NCBI GenBank assembly: GCA_036489765.1
Contig: DASXFE010000078.1
Location: forward strand, 71,057 to 135,056
Reading direction: 5' to 3'
Source: DATARH01 sp036489765
Lineage (GTDB): Bacteria; Pseudomonadota; Alphaproteobacteria; ATCC43930; CGMCC-115725
DNA: 64,000 nt
Part shown: positions 16,083 to 24,512 of the stretch, in pieces
Layout of the letters: each line of letters starts with the position of its first letter
Position numbering within the stretch: position 1 is the first letter of the stretch
Notes under the pieces: model-generated
Databases searched by the model: none
What the model saw: only the letters and a program-made list of their open reading frames with translations
What the model was told of the DNA's origin: nothing
Position numbers and translations under genes: made by a program

Positions 16083-17267
16083 CTAATACGGCTCCTTGAC
16101 GAAAATGAACGTGGTGCCGGTGACGATCGGCGCGCTGGCGCCGACGAAGCTGACGTTGACGTCTTTCACCTGGCGGGAGCCGGCGCGGCCGGAGGCTTGG
16201 AGGGCGCCTTCGATGATGTGCCAGAGGCCGTGGATGCGGCCGGTGCCGAGGCTGCCGCCAAAGGTGTTGAGCGGCAGGTCGCCATCGAGTTCGATGCGGC
16301 CATCCTGGATGAAGTCGAGCGCCTCGCCCTCCTTGCAGAAGCCGTAGCTTTCGAGGCCATAGATCACCGAAGCCGAAAAGCCGTCATAGATCTGGGCGAC
16401 ATCGACATCTTTCGGGGTGAAGCCCGAGCGTTCCCACGTGAGTTTCGCCGAACTGCTGCCGCCGAGCATGTAGTCGCTGAGGCTCCCTATCCGGCCGGCG
16501 ACCTCGAAATGGAGGCGCTCGCCATAGCCGGCGAGATAGGCCGGGGTCGGCTTCAGGTCGCGGGCGCGGTCGGCCGTCGTCAAGACGATCGCCACGGCGC
16601 CCTGCACCGGAATGTCGCAATCGAAGAGGCAGAACGGGTAGGCGACCATGCGCGAGGCGAAATAGTCCTCGCGAGTCAAGGGCGTGCCGTAGAAATAGGC
16701 CTGCGGGGTGTGCTGGGTGTGCTTGCGCTGGGTGACCGCGAGGGTCGCCATCTTCTCGCGCGTCTGGTTGTTCTTTTCGAGCCAGCGCGTGTAGGCGACC
16801 GCCATCCCCTGGCCCGGCCCGCCAAACCCGTAGGGCGCGGTGAATTGGGTCGCGCCGGCCGCCATCCCGCTCGGCAGGTTCTGATAGGTGCCGCGCGGGT
16901 TGTGCATCGCGCGCCACACGACCGCGTATTTGCACACGCCGGCGAGGAGCGCATTGACCGCCTGCTGCACCGCGCCGCCGATGTTCACCGAGCCGACCTG
17001 GATGTGCCAGGTGAGGTTCGGCAGTTTCAGCATCGCCATCATGCAGTTGACCGAGACGACCGAGATGCCGTCGACCTCGGCATGGCCGGTCGCGGGGAGT
17101 TCGGGGTACGTCGCGAGCCCGTCGATATCGGACATCTGGAGCCCGCTATCGGCAACCGCTTCCTTGACCGCGGTCAGCGCATGCGCTGCGAGCGGCACGT
17201 CGGCGAGGCGGCTGACCTTCGAAAAGCCCACCCCGCTGACCGCAATCTTGCACCGGTTTTCCCACAT
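16083..17267 (-). CDS. Thiolase-fold lipid-transfer protein (Ltp2-like aldolase), lacking thiolase Cys
   Basis: A 394-residue thiolase-fold protein. Where thiolases have the nucleophilic CxSG, this one reads GSVNIGGAVQQ with Asn95 in place of Cys, and the end reads NTFGGSLGTGRIHGLWHI. Loss of the Cys is characteristic of the Ltp2-type proteins that, with a DUF35 partner, perform retro-aldol cleavage of acyl-CoA side chains such as those of steroids. The gene for such a DUF35 partner lies just upstream on the same strand. ATG 17267 (GGAG 9 bases upstream) is preferred over an in-frame GTG at 17282. Substrate is unknown; a sterol or branched acyl-CoA is the family precedent. Confidence 0.82.
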   Translation of the reverse strand: MWENRCKIAVSGVGFSKVSRLADVPLAAHALTAVKEAVADSGLQMSDIDGLATYPELPATGHAEVDGISVVSVNCMMAMLKLPNLTWHIQVGSVNIGGAVQQAVNALLAGVCKYAVVWRAMHNPRGTYQNLPSGMAAGATQFTAPYGFGGPGQGMAVAYTRWLEKNNQTREKMATLAVTQRKHTQHTPQAYFYGTPLTREDYFASRMVAYPFCLFDCDIPVQGAVAIVLTTADRARDLKPTPAYLAGYGERLHFEVAGRIGSLSDYMLGGSSSAKLTWERSGFTPKDVDVAQIYDGFSASVIYGLESYGFCKEGEALDFIQDGRIELDGDLPLNTFGGSLGTGRIHGLWHIIEGALQASGRAGSRQVKDVNVSFVGASAPIVTGTTFIFVKEPY

Positions 17268-17301
17268 GGGGCCTGTCTCCACTCAGAGCTGGATTGGCGT
17301 G

Positions 17302-17415
17302 GTGCGTCCTTCGAGACGCTGGCTCCGCCGGCTCCTCAGGATGAGGAGCGCCTTTGCCATCTGCGGTCCTTCCTCGTCCTGAGGAGCGCCGGAGGCGCGT
17401 CTCGAAGGACGCACT
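17302..17415. repeat. Large inverted repeat (GTGCGTCCTTCGAGACGC type)
   Basis: GTGCGTCCTTCGAGACGC at the left pairs with GCGTCTCGAAGGACGCAC at the right; inside, CTCCTCAGGATGAGGA and TCCTCGTCCTGAGGAGCGCC pair as well. This is the well-known alphaproteobacterial intergenic element with a CTCAGGATGAGG core. It fills the 170-base gap between the thiolase-fold and DUF35 genes, which may loosen their co-transcription. Confidence 0.85.
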
Positions 17416-17437
17416 GTAAGGAATGCAATGCCGCCAT

Positions 17438-17866
17438 TCACCCGGCCGCCAATTTGAACTGCGGCAGGGTGATGTCGTCGTTGAGCTTCTCGAACACGAC
17501 CTCGACCCGCTCGCCGACCTTGGCCTCGGTGTATTCGGCGTCGAGGAGGTTGCCGGCCATCAGCGCGCCGGGGGCGTCGTCGAGCTCGACGATGATGCTG
17601 GCGTAGGGCACCGCCGAGGCGAGGCGCTTGTCGCCGGTGTGGTACATGATCGTATAGGCGTAGATCGCGCCCTGGCCGCGCACCGGCTCGAATTTGAGGT
17701 CGGTCGAGACGCACTGTGTGCAGGTCGCGTAGGGCGGGTGCTGGAAATGGCCGCAGCTCTGGCAGCGCTGCAATTCCAGGCTCTCGCGCTTTGCCGCCTC
17801 CCAGAATGGGCGCGTCCGTTCGTTCGGCACCGGGATCGGCCGGGTGACCCCACTCCAATCGCTCAT
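17438..17866 (-). CDS. DUF35 zinc-ribbon/OB-fold acyl-CoA-associated protein
   Basis: A 142-residue protein. Cys35, Cys38, Cys49 and Cys52 (CQSCGH...CTQC) form the rubredoxin-like zinc ribbon, followed by an OB-fold (GQGAIYAYTIMYHTG, ASIIVELDDAPGALMAGNL, VGERVEVVFE). DUF35 proteins bind acyl-CoA and partner with thiolase-fold or MaoC-like enzymes. Start ATG 17866 has AGAGGA 8 bases upstream. It precedes the Cys-less thiolase-fold gene on the same strand, the arrangement seen for the aldolase pairs of side-chain degradation. Confidence 0.9.
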   Translation of the reverse strand: MSDWSGVTRPIPVPNERTRPFWEAAKRESLELQRCQSCGHFQHPPYATCTQCVSTDLKFEPVRGQGAIYAYTIMYHTGDKRLASAVPYASIIVELDDAPGALMAGNLLDAEYTEAKVGERVEVVFEKLNDDITLPQFKLAAG

Positions 17867-17951
17867 GTGATTTCCTCTAGCTGTTTTCCCGGGGGCCGCG
17901 ATCGAGGCAGTGTAGACACGCTGTCGCCCGGTTGGGAGAGGGAGAACGCGG

Positions 17952-18335
17952 GTGGAGATCCAATTCTCGGGCAAGACCGTCGTCGTCAGCGGCGCCGGTC
18001 ATGGGTTCGGGCGGTGCATCGCCGAAACCTTCGCCGGGCTCGGCGCCCGCGTCTTCGCCACCGAGCGATCGTCGGGTTGACCCGGCAGCTGGCGCACGAG
18101 CTCGGGCCCTGCGGGATCAGTGTCAACAGCGTCGCACCCGGCTTTGTCCGCACCAACGAGGCAACCGAGAAGCAATGGGCGGGTTATGGCGAGGAGGCAG
18201 CGGGAGCTGGTCCGGCGTATCGCGATGGGGCGGCTCGGCACGGCGCAGGACATCGCCAATGCGGTCGTGTTCTTCGCCTGCGACCTCGCCGGCTTCGTCA
18301 ACGGGCAAATCCTGTCGGTCGACGGCGGGCGGTGA
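17952..18335 (+). pseudogene. Broken short-chain dehydrogenase gene
   Basis: The GTG frame at 17952 gives the coenzyme-binding start SGAGHGFGRCIAETFAGLGA and hits a stop at 18078. From 18065 a +2 frame continues GLTRQLAHELGP then ISVNSVAPGFVRTNEATEKQ, and after about 18190 the original frame resumes with RRIAMGRLGTAQDIANAVVF to SVDGGR and the stop at 18335. Roughly 100 residues between the nucleotide fold and the GLTRQLA helix, including the catalytic YxxxK, are missing. A large deletion plus a second indel explain this. It is divergent from the DUF35 gene and precedes a CoA-transferase gene, so it may once have belonged to the acyl-CoA cluster. Confidence 0.85.
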
Positions 18336-18370
18336 TTTGGTCAAACTGACGAGCACGGAACACGTTCCGG

Positions 18371-18456
18371 CTCGTCACCCCCGCGAGGCGGGGGTCCAGG
18401 GGCGAGCGGCGATGCGGTTGCCTTGGATTCCCGCTTTCGCGGGAATGACGGATGAG
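18371..18456. repeat. Palindromic intergenic repeats (GTCACCCCCGC / TTCCCGCTTTCGCGGGAATGACG)
   Basis: Two back-to-back elements: CTCGTCACCCCCGCGAGGCGGGGGTCC at the left and GGATTCCCGCTTTCGCGGGAATGACG at the right, each with its own short stem and together forming a larger imperfect inverted repeat. It is the same family as 9451-9482. It lies between the broken SDR and the CoA-transferase gene. Confidence 0.8.
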
Positions 18457-18484
18457 AGACGGGCCTTTTTGGGGGAGACGGGAC

Positions 18485-21082
18485 ATGGCTGATTCCGGGC
18501 TTGGCGAGATGATGGGGAATGCGGGCCCGGGGATGCTGTCGGGGCTCCGGGTCATCGAGATCGCCGACGAGCGCGCCGAATATTGCGGCCTCTTGCTCGC
18601 GGGGCTCGGCGCCGAGGTCATCAAGATCGAGCCGCCCGAAGGCAACGCAACCCGTCGGATCGGCCCTTACCTCAACGACGAGCCGGGGCTCGAACGGTCC
18701 CTGTTCTTCTGGAACTACAACCGCAACAAGAAATCAGTGGTGCTCGATCTGCAGAGCCCGGCGGGCAAGGAGCAGATGTTGGGTCTGCTCGGCGGTGCCG
18801 ACATCCTGCTCGATGCAAGCTGCGGCGCGCTCAACGAGGTGCTGGGGCTCGACCACGCGGCGCTTAACGCGCGCTTTCCAGCGATGGTGACGGCGCGGAT
18901 GACGCCGTTTGGCGATGACGGGCCGTGGAAAGACTTCAAGGGCTCGGACCTAATTCATCTCGCCCTCGGTGGGCCGATGATGAATTGCGGGTACGACCCC
19001 GATCCGAATTTCGAATACGACACGCCGCCGATCGCACCGCAGATCTGGCACGCCTACCACATCGCCGGCGAGCAGATGGCGACCGGAATCATCGGCGCGC
19101 TCATTCACCGCGAGCGTTCGGGCGAGGGGCAGGACGTCTCGCTCGCGATTCACGAGGCGGTGTCGAAAAACCCCGAACAGGACCTGATGTACTGGGTCTG
19201 CCGGCGGGTGCCGCTGTGGCGGCTCACCTGCCGCCATGCGTCCGAGGGGCCGAACCATTCCCCCAGCATCTGCCACACCAAGGACGGGCGTTGGTTCATT
19301 ACCCACGGCATGGGCGCACGGGATCTCAAGAACCTCGTGCCGCTGCTGGGCAAGTACAACGCCCAGGCCGACCTCCAGCCGCCGCCTGCCGAGGTGGACA
19401 TCAAGGCTCGGGCGGTGCCGGGGACGGCCGGGGCCGACGAGGCGCGGTCGCACATGCTCGACATCGTGCAGAGGTTTGTCCGCGCCTGGGCCTACAAGGA
19501 TATGCCGTGGCTCGAGGCGCAGAACGCCGGGCTCCTCTGGGCGCCGCTCAGGAAGCCGCACGAGAACGCGCTCGACGAGCACTGGCTGACGCGCAAGACT
19601 TTTGCCGAGATCGAGCACCCCGAACTCGGCCGCTCGTTCCGCTACCCGACCTCGAAATGGCTCAGCAACAAAACGAGCTGGCAGGTCGGCCGCCGCGCGC
19701 CGCTGCTCGGCGAGGACACCGAGGCCGTGCTCGGCGCGGCGGCTCGCAGGCCGAGCGTGCCGGCCAGCCCGCGCAAGGTCGAAAATCCGCGGCGGTCGGC
19801 CCTGTACGACAAGCCGTTCCCGCTCCAGGGCATCAAGATCTTCGATTTCGCATGGTTTCTCGCCTCGGCCGGCGGGACGCGGTTTCTCGCGGCGATGGGG
19901 GCGGAAAGCTATAAGGTCGAGTGGAAGGACAATCCCGATACCCGCCTCGCCGGGATGGCGCCGGTCGGCGGCCGCGCCGCACGTGATGCGGCGACGGGGC
20001 CGCTGCCGGGGGTCAGGGACCCCGACATGGGCGGCAATTTTCTGAACAAGAATTCGGGCAAGCGTGGCATCTCGCTCAATATCCGCCACCCGAAGGGGCT
20101 CGCGATCGCCAAGGACATGATCCGCATCTGCGATGTCGTCGCCGAAGGGTTCTCGCCCGGCGTGTTGCAGCGGCTCGGGCTCGGCTATGACGTGCTGAAG
20201 TCGATCCGGCCCGACATCATCTACATCCAGCAATCCGGGATGGGCGCGCACGGCACTTACGGCCGCATGCGCACGGTGGGGCCGGTCGCGGCGGCGTTTG
20301 GCGGGCAGGCGGAGATGTCGGGGCTGCCCGAGCCGGCGATGCCGGTGAGCTGGGGCTATTCCTATCTCGACTGGATGGGCGCCTATGGCTACGCGCTGGC
20401 GCTCTTGGGCGCGATCTATCACCGCGAGCGCACCGGCGAGGGGCAGTGGATCGACGCCTCGCAATGCGAGAGCGGCATTTTCCTGACCGGCGCGACGATC
20501 CTCGATTGGGCCGCCAACGATCGCGTCTTCCGTCGCTTCGGCAATCGATCGCCGTACAAGCCTGCCGCCCCGCACGGCGCCTATCGCTGCGACGGCAAGG
20601 ACCGGTGGATCGCGCTCGCCTGCTTCACCGACGCCGAGTGGGAGACGCTGGCGCGGGTTGCCGAACGCGGCGACTGGCTCGACGATCCCCGCTTCGCGAC
20701 GCTCGAAACCCGGATGCAGCACCAGGATGCGCTCGACGCCGCGGTCGAAAGCTGGACCCGGACGCAGGACCGCTACGACTGCATGATGAAACTGCAGAAA
20801 GCCGGTGTGGCCGCCGGGGTATGCCAGAACGCCGAGGACCGCGTCGACACCGATCCGCAGCTCCGCCACCTCAAATGGCTGACCGAGGTCACCGGCACCA
20901 AGATCGGCACCTGGCCGGTCTACGAGATTCCGATGAAGCTTTCGAAAACCCCGGCCTATATCGGCGGCCCGATCGACCGCGGCGCCCCGTGCTACGGCGA
21001 AGATAATCTTTACGTCCTCACCGAGCTCCTCGGCCGCACCCCGAGCGAGGTCGAGCGGCTGGCCGAAGAGGGGGTGATTTAG
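18485..21082 (+). CDS. Double-domain CaiB/BaiF (class III) CoA-transferase
   Basis: An 865-residue protein made of two tandem class III CoA-transferase units, roughly twice the usual 400 residues. Unit one starts LSGLRVIEIADERAEYCGLLLAGLGAEVIKIE; unit two starts near residue 440 with PLQGIKIFDFAWFLASAGGTRFLAAMGAESYKVEWK. GVAAGVCQNAEDRVDTDPQL near the end matches the C-terminal part of CaiB. These enzymes move CoA between acids without free acyl-anhydride. The ATG at 18485 has GGGGGAG upstream. Context with the thiolase-fold/DUF35 genes suggests activation of a carboxylic acid for degradation. The double form may act as an internal dimer. Confidence 0.88.
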   Translation: MADSGLGEMMGNAGPGMLSGLRVIEIADERAEYCGLLLAGLGAEVIKIEPPEGNATRRIGPYLNDEPGLERSLFFWNYNRNKKSVVLDLQSPAGKEQMLGLLGGADILLDASCGALNEVLGLDHAALNARFPAMVTARMTPFGDDGPWKDFKGSDLIHLALGGPMMNCGYDPDPNFEYDTPPIAPQIWHAYHIAGEQMATGIIGALIHRERSGEGQDVSLAIHEAVSKNPEQDLMYWVCRRVPLWRLTCRHASEGPNHSPSICHTKDGRWFITHGMGARDLKNLVPLLGKYNAQADLQPPPAEVDIKARAVPGTAGADEARSHMLDIVQRFVRAWAYKDMPWLEAQNAGLLWAPLRKPHENALDEHWLTRKTFAEIEHPELGRSFRYPTSKWLSNKTSWQVGRRAPLLGEDTEAVLGAAARRPSVPASPRKVENPRRSALYDKPFPLQGIKIFDFAWFLASAGGTRFLAAMGAESYKVEWKDNPDTRLAGMAPVGGRAARDAATGPLPGVRDPDMGGNFLNKNSGKRGISLNIRHPKGLAIAKDMIRICDVVAEGFSPGVLQRLGLGYDVLKSIRPDIIYIQQSGMGAHGTYGRMRTVGPVAAAFGGQAEMSGLPEPAMPVSWGYSYLDWMGAYGYALALLGAIYHRERTGEGQWIDASQCESGIFLTGATILDWAANDRVFRRFGNRSPYKPAAPHGAYRCDGKDRWIALACFTDAEWETLARVAERGDWLDDPRFATLETRMQHQDALDAAVESWTRTQDRYDCMMKLQKAGVAAGVCQNAEDRVDTDPQLRHLKWLTEVTGTKIGTWPVYEIPMKLSKTPAYIGGPIDRGAPCYGEDNLYVLTELLGRTPSEVERLAEEGVI

Positions 21083-21167
21083 GCCTGGTTTGTGCTACGT
21101 CCCCGCACGGAAAGCAGGCTGCCCATGAACAAAAAATCTCCGGCGAGGCGCGGCTGGCGGACGTGGA

Positions 21168-22384
21168 TCACGCCGCCCTTGTGCCGCCAAACCCCGGGAT
21201 GCGCCGGATCGTCTGCTTGACGTGTTCGGCGGTGATGAGACGGCTGCATTCGTATTGGCGGGGGTGTCGCGGTGGCGGGGGCAGCCGAGATAGTCGCCCT
21301 GGTCGAAGCGGAATTCCGGGTCGTTCCAGCACGAATTGCAGACATTGAAATTGATCACCCGGTAGGGATTTTTGAACTCGGTGATCGGGTGGGTAAAGCC
21401 CGAGATCATCACCACCGGCACGCCGACGGCCCAGGCGAGCCATGAGAGGCCGCTCGACAGCCCGACAAAGAAATCGGCGTGGTGAAGCCAGCGCGCGCGT
21501 TCCTGCAACGGGTGGTCGCCGGTCTGGTCGTCGACCCCGTGCGGGATGTGGTTCCACACGATGCCGTTGCCGTTGACCGGCCGCTGGTCGATGCAGACGA
21601 CGCTGTAGCCGCTGGCCTTCAGAAACGCGACGATCTCGGACCAGCCGTTCGGGTTGTTCCAGTACTTGCCTTGCCCGGTCGCCTGGGTCGCGATGCAGAC
21701 ATAGGGCTCCGCGATCGGACGGCCGGCGTCGGAGAGGGCGATCCGCGGCGGCGCCTCGTCGGGCTCGAGCCCGAGCGTATAGGCGGCGGAACGGTGCAGC
21801 CCGGTCATGCGGAAATCGGTCGGCTGCAACACCTCGTGCAGGTCGCCGTAAAACACCCCGACGATGTAGCTGGCATAAAACTTCGACGTGTCGACCGCGT
21901 CGTGCGCGACAAAGGCGATGTGCGGATAGGCCTCGCGGAACAGCGGGATCAGCGCCGCGCTCATCGCGCAGGTGAGGCGGCAACCGTGCTTTTCCTGGAA
22001 GCGGGCCGCGTTCGGAAACCAGCCGATGCCGTCGCCCATCGTGAACGGGTAGAGCTGGATCAGCACGTCGCGGTCGCGCGCGTCGTAATCATGGGCGAAG
22101 ACGAGCTCGTCCCCCTCCCACGCCTCGATGCGAAAGCGGATGTAATAGCGCTTGGCGCTGCGCACGATCCCGGCGTTGAACGTGCCGCTCGTATCGAAGA
22201 GGGTGTTGCCGGTGTCGAGGTCGCTGAGACGGAGCCGCCAGGAGAGCCCGTTGTCGCGCACGAGCACCCGGCAGCCTTCGTTGAAATCGAACCGCAACCC
22301 GCGCGGACCCTCCAGGACCGGGGTCGGCACCGCTGGCATGTACGGCAGCCTCGACGGCGGCATCGCGCTCTGGTCGTCGGGCAT
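21168..22384 (-). pseudogene. BAHT-family O-heptosyltransferase, frameshifted near its 3' end
   Basis: About 405 residues matching the autotransporter strand-loop-strand O-heptosyltransferase group: GLRFDFNEGCRVLV near residue 30, then FAHDYDARDRDVLIQL and MGDGIGWFPNAARFQEKHG. The iron-finger Cys motif starts VCNSCWND...GCPRH. After a run of five G (plus strand 21260-21264) the frame shifts: the native-looking end RQYECSRLITAEHVKQTIRR is in another frame, ending at 21168, while the unshifted frame reads on to 21095 in unrelated sequence. The shift removes the fourth Cys. It could be a base-call error or a true mutation. The start overlaps the sulfotransferase stop as ATGA. No autotransporter substrate is visible nearby. 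Confidence 0.78.
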
Positions 22385-23252
22385 CAGACCGGCCAGCCGA
22401 AATGCGGGAACATCCAGCCGAGCTGAGCGAGGATCAGCCGGTTCATCTCCGGGGTCAGCGTCGACGGCCAGTCGCCGGAAACGTCCTTGCGGTAGAACGC
22501 CCCGTTCTGCGCCTCGCCTGCCGGACGGCCTCCCGCCAGCGCGGCAAAGCTGGTACGGGCGACGCAGCCGGCGACGACATCGGGCGCATCGGATACACCG
22601 AGAAAACGGAACAGCGCCGCCGCGACTGGTGCGGTCTCCGCGCGCAGCCGCTCATAGGTGATGTTGACGCAATCGCCGGGAAACTGCTGGGGCAGCGCCA
22701 GCATCGCCGTGGCGCCCGAGTTCAGCGACGGCAGCTCCGTGTTGATATAGGCGATCTTGGCCGGGATCTCGGGGCCCTGCGACATCCGCCGGCCGAAGAA
22801 ATGCCAGGCCGGGGTCAGGACGTCGCGCGGATCGCGCGCGAGGCCGATGAATTTTGCCCTCGGAAACACCCGTTTCAGCCGCGGGAACAGGAACACGTTT
22901 TCGGGTGTCTTCTCGCCGATCGCCAAGCACGCCTTGCCCTCGCGCTGCCGGTCGAGCGCCAGCAGGATACCGGTGCCGAGCAGGATGTCGGCGTCCTCAT
23001 CGCCCGGCGGCGGGTAGCCGGCGGTGTCGCGGAACACCTCGGCGTTCTTGCTGGCGAGCGCCTCGCGCCGCTTGCCGACGACGTCGTCGAGCGGCTCGGC
23101 AAAGGTCTTCGAGAACAGCCCCTCGCCGCGGCACGAGACCTCAGGGTGGCTGTCGAGGAGCTGTTGCAGCCAGGTCGTGCCCGACCGCGGCGCCCCGCCG
23201 ACAAAAACAGCTGGCGCCGCTCAGCGCGCCAAGCTGTTGCTGCCGTTCCCAC
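22384..23252 (-). pseudogene. Sulfotransferase, frameshifted near its 5' end
   Basis: The body is a PAPS-dependent sulfotransferase-like protein: FVGGAPRSGTTWLQQLLDSH is the 5'-phosphosulfate loop, then ENVFLFPRLKRVFPRAKFIG and LARDPRDV, the 3'-phosphate motif. The frame carrying these motifs has a stop at 23223-23221 and no start codon before the loop. Adding one base to an A5 run (plus strand 23203-23207) would join a frame starting GTG at 23252 and give RRQLFFVGGAPRSG, which looks native. So a one-base deletion or base-call error is likely. The gene overlaps the O-heptosyltransferase start and lies directly after tRNA-Ser. The family sulfates sugars or proteins. Confidence 0.75.
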
Positions 23253-23274
23253 CAGCCGACCAAGCGACCAATCT

Positions 23275-23404
<130 letters not shown>

Positions 23405-23422
23405 ACACGAGCGAAGCCAGGG

Positions 23423-23451
23423 ACTTAGCATGGACCCGCGAAGAACATCAA
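23423..23451 (-). promoter_or_regulatory. Possible sigma-70-like promoter for tRNA-Ser
   Basis: On the minus strand, TTGATG (23451-23446) is followed after 17 bases by CTAAGT (23428-23423), about 19 bases before the tRNA 5' end. Matches are partial. The surrounding 23405-23718 stretch (314 bases) holds no supported gene. Confidence 0.35.
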
Positions 23452-23718
23452 CCGAACAAACAACGCATCGCGGCACCCGATTGGCGCCCAACGGTTTTTC
23501 AGCTTCTTGGCCCCATCGCGGGTCCGGTCGCGGCAGCCGCTGCGTGGTTCTAGATGATCTCGAACGGGGTCGAGGGGAGGGGGCGGACCATCCACGTCGG
23601 CGCCTTGTCGGGGAATAAGCTGCATCGACGCGGTTGGTTTGCCTGTGTGCGGCGGCTGTGCCAGCATCGCGCCGACAAGATTCCGCCCGGGGGACGGGAC
23701 GCGCAGGGGGAGGAGGCG

Positions 23719-24411
23719 ATGCGGGGGCTGCTTGGGGTGCTGGCGGGCGGCGCGATGATGCTGGCGGGGTGCCTTGCGCCGGCGGCGGCGCAATCCACCG
23801 GCTCGCCCGAATACGCCGTCACCTATTTCGACATCGGGTCCAAGGACTTCGACAAGGCGGCCCAGGTGTTGCGCCCGTTTGCCGCCGAGACCCGCAAGGA
23901 GGACGGCAACAGGGAGTTCACCCTCCTGGACGAGGTCGGCCGCAGCGGACGCTTTGCCATCGTCGAGGCGTGGCGCGACAAGGCGACGATGGACGCGCAC
24001 GCCGCGGCGATGAAAACCCTCGCCGGCAAGCTGCAACCCTATGTGGAAGCGCCCTTTTCGACGCGGGCCTATCAGCCGCTGTCGGTCGCGCCGCCGTCGG
24101 CTGCCGAGGCGCAGCTCGGTACCGCGATGTACGTGCTCACCCACATCGATGTGTTCCCGGCCGGCAAGGACGACGTCGCCGAGCTGATCAAGGGGTTCGT
24201 CGCGGCAAGCCGCAAGGACAAGGGCGAGGAGCGCTGCGATGCGCTGGTATGGGATGGACACCTCAACCACTTCCAGCTGATCGAGGCGTGGACCGACCAC
24301 CTGGCGCGCGAGGCGCACGCTTATGACGACCACAGCCGGGCCTTCCGCGCCAAGCTGACGCCCTACGAGGGCGCGCCCTATGACGAGCGGCTCTACGAGG
24401 TGGTGCGGTAG
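23719..24411 (+). CDS. Exported protein with two tandem ABM-type domains
   Basis: A 230-residue protein with an N-terminal export signal; MMLAGC could be a lipobox (lipidated Cys17) or the signal could be cut after APAAA. Two antibiotic-biosynthesis-monooxygenase-like repeats follow, at residues 30-105 (YAVTYFDIGSKDFDKAAQ, FAIVEAWRDKATMDAHA) and 120-215 (YVLTHIDVFPAGKDDVA, FQLIEAWTDHLAREAHA). Each copy keeps the EAW-D motif. ABM proteins act as cofactor-free oxygenases or haem/quinol-related enzymes; export is less usual. The start follows GGGGGAGGAGG. It is a single gene upstream of the che operon. Confidence 0.78.
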   Translation: MRGLLGVLAGGAMMLAGCLAPAAAQSTGSPEYAVTYFDIGSKDFDKAAQVLRPFAAETRKEDGNREFTLLDEVGRSGRFAIVEAWRDKATMDAHAAAMKTLAGKLQPYVEAPFSTRAYQPLSVAPPSAAEAQLGTAMYVLTHIDVFPAGKDDVAELIKGFVAASRKDKGEERCDALVWDGHLNHFQLIEAWTDHLAREAHAYDDHSRAFRAKLTPYEGAPYDERLYEVVR

Positions 24412-24452
24412 CGCCGGTTTCGGTTCTCCGCGCGCCGCGGCGCCGATTCCGG

Positions 24453-24458
24453 TATTAT
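24453..24458 (+). promoter_or_regulatory. Possible -10 element before the chemosensory operon
   Basis: TATTAT matches the -10 consensus at five of six positions, 55 bases before the MCP start, in the 101-base gap that must carry the operon's promoter. No good -35 hexamer is seen at the proper distance. Confidence 0.3.
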
Positions 24459-24512
24459 CACGGGTGAAAGCGAACGCGATTCGCGAGATCGGATCGCAAG
24501 ATTGGGGCACTC

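Noticed and set aside
18950..20869. 639-codon minus-strand open frame inside the CoA-transferase gene
   Set aside because: It lies wholly within the well-supported double CaiB gene and shows composition-driven shadow sequence only.
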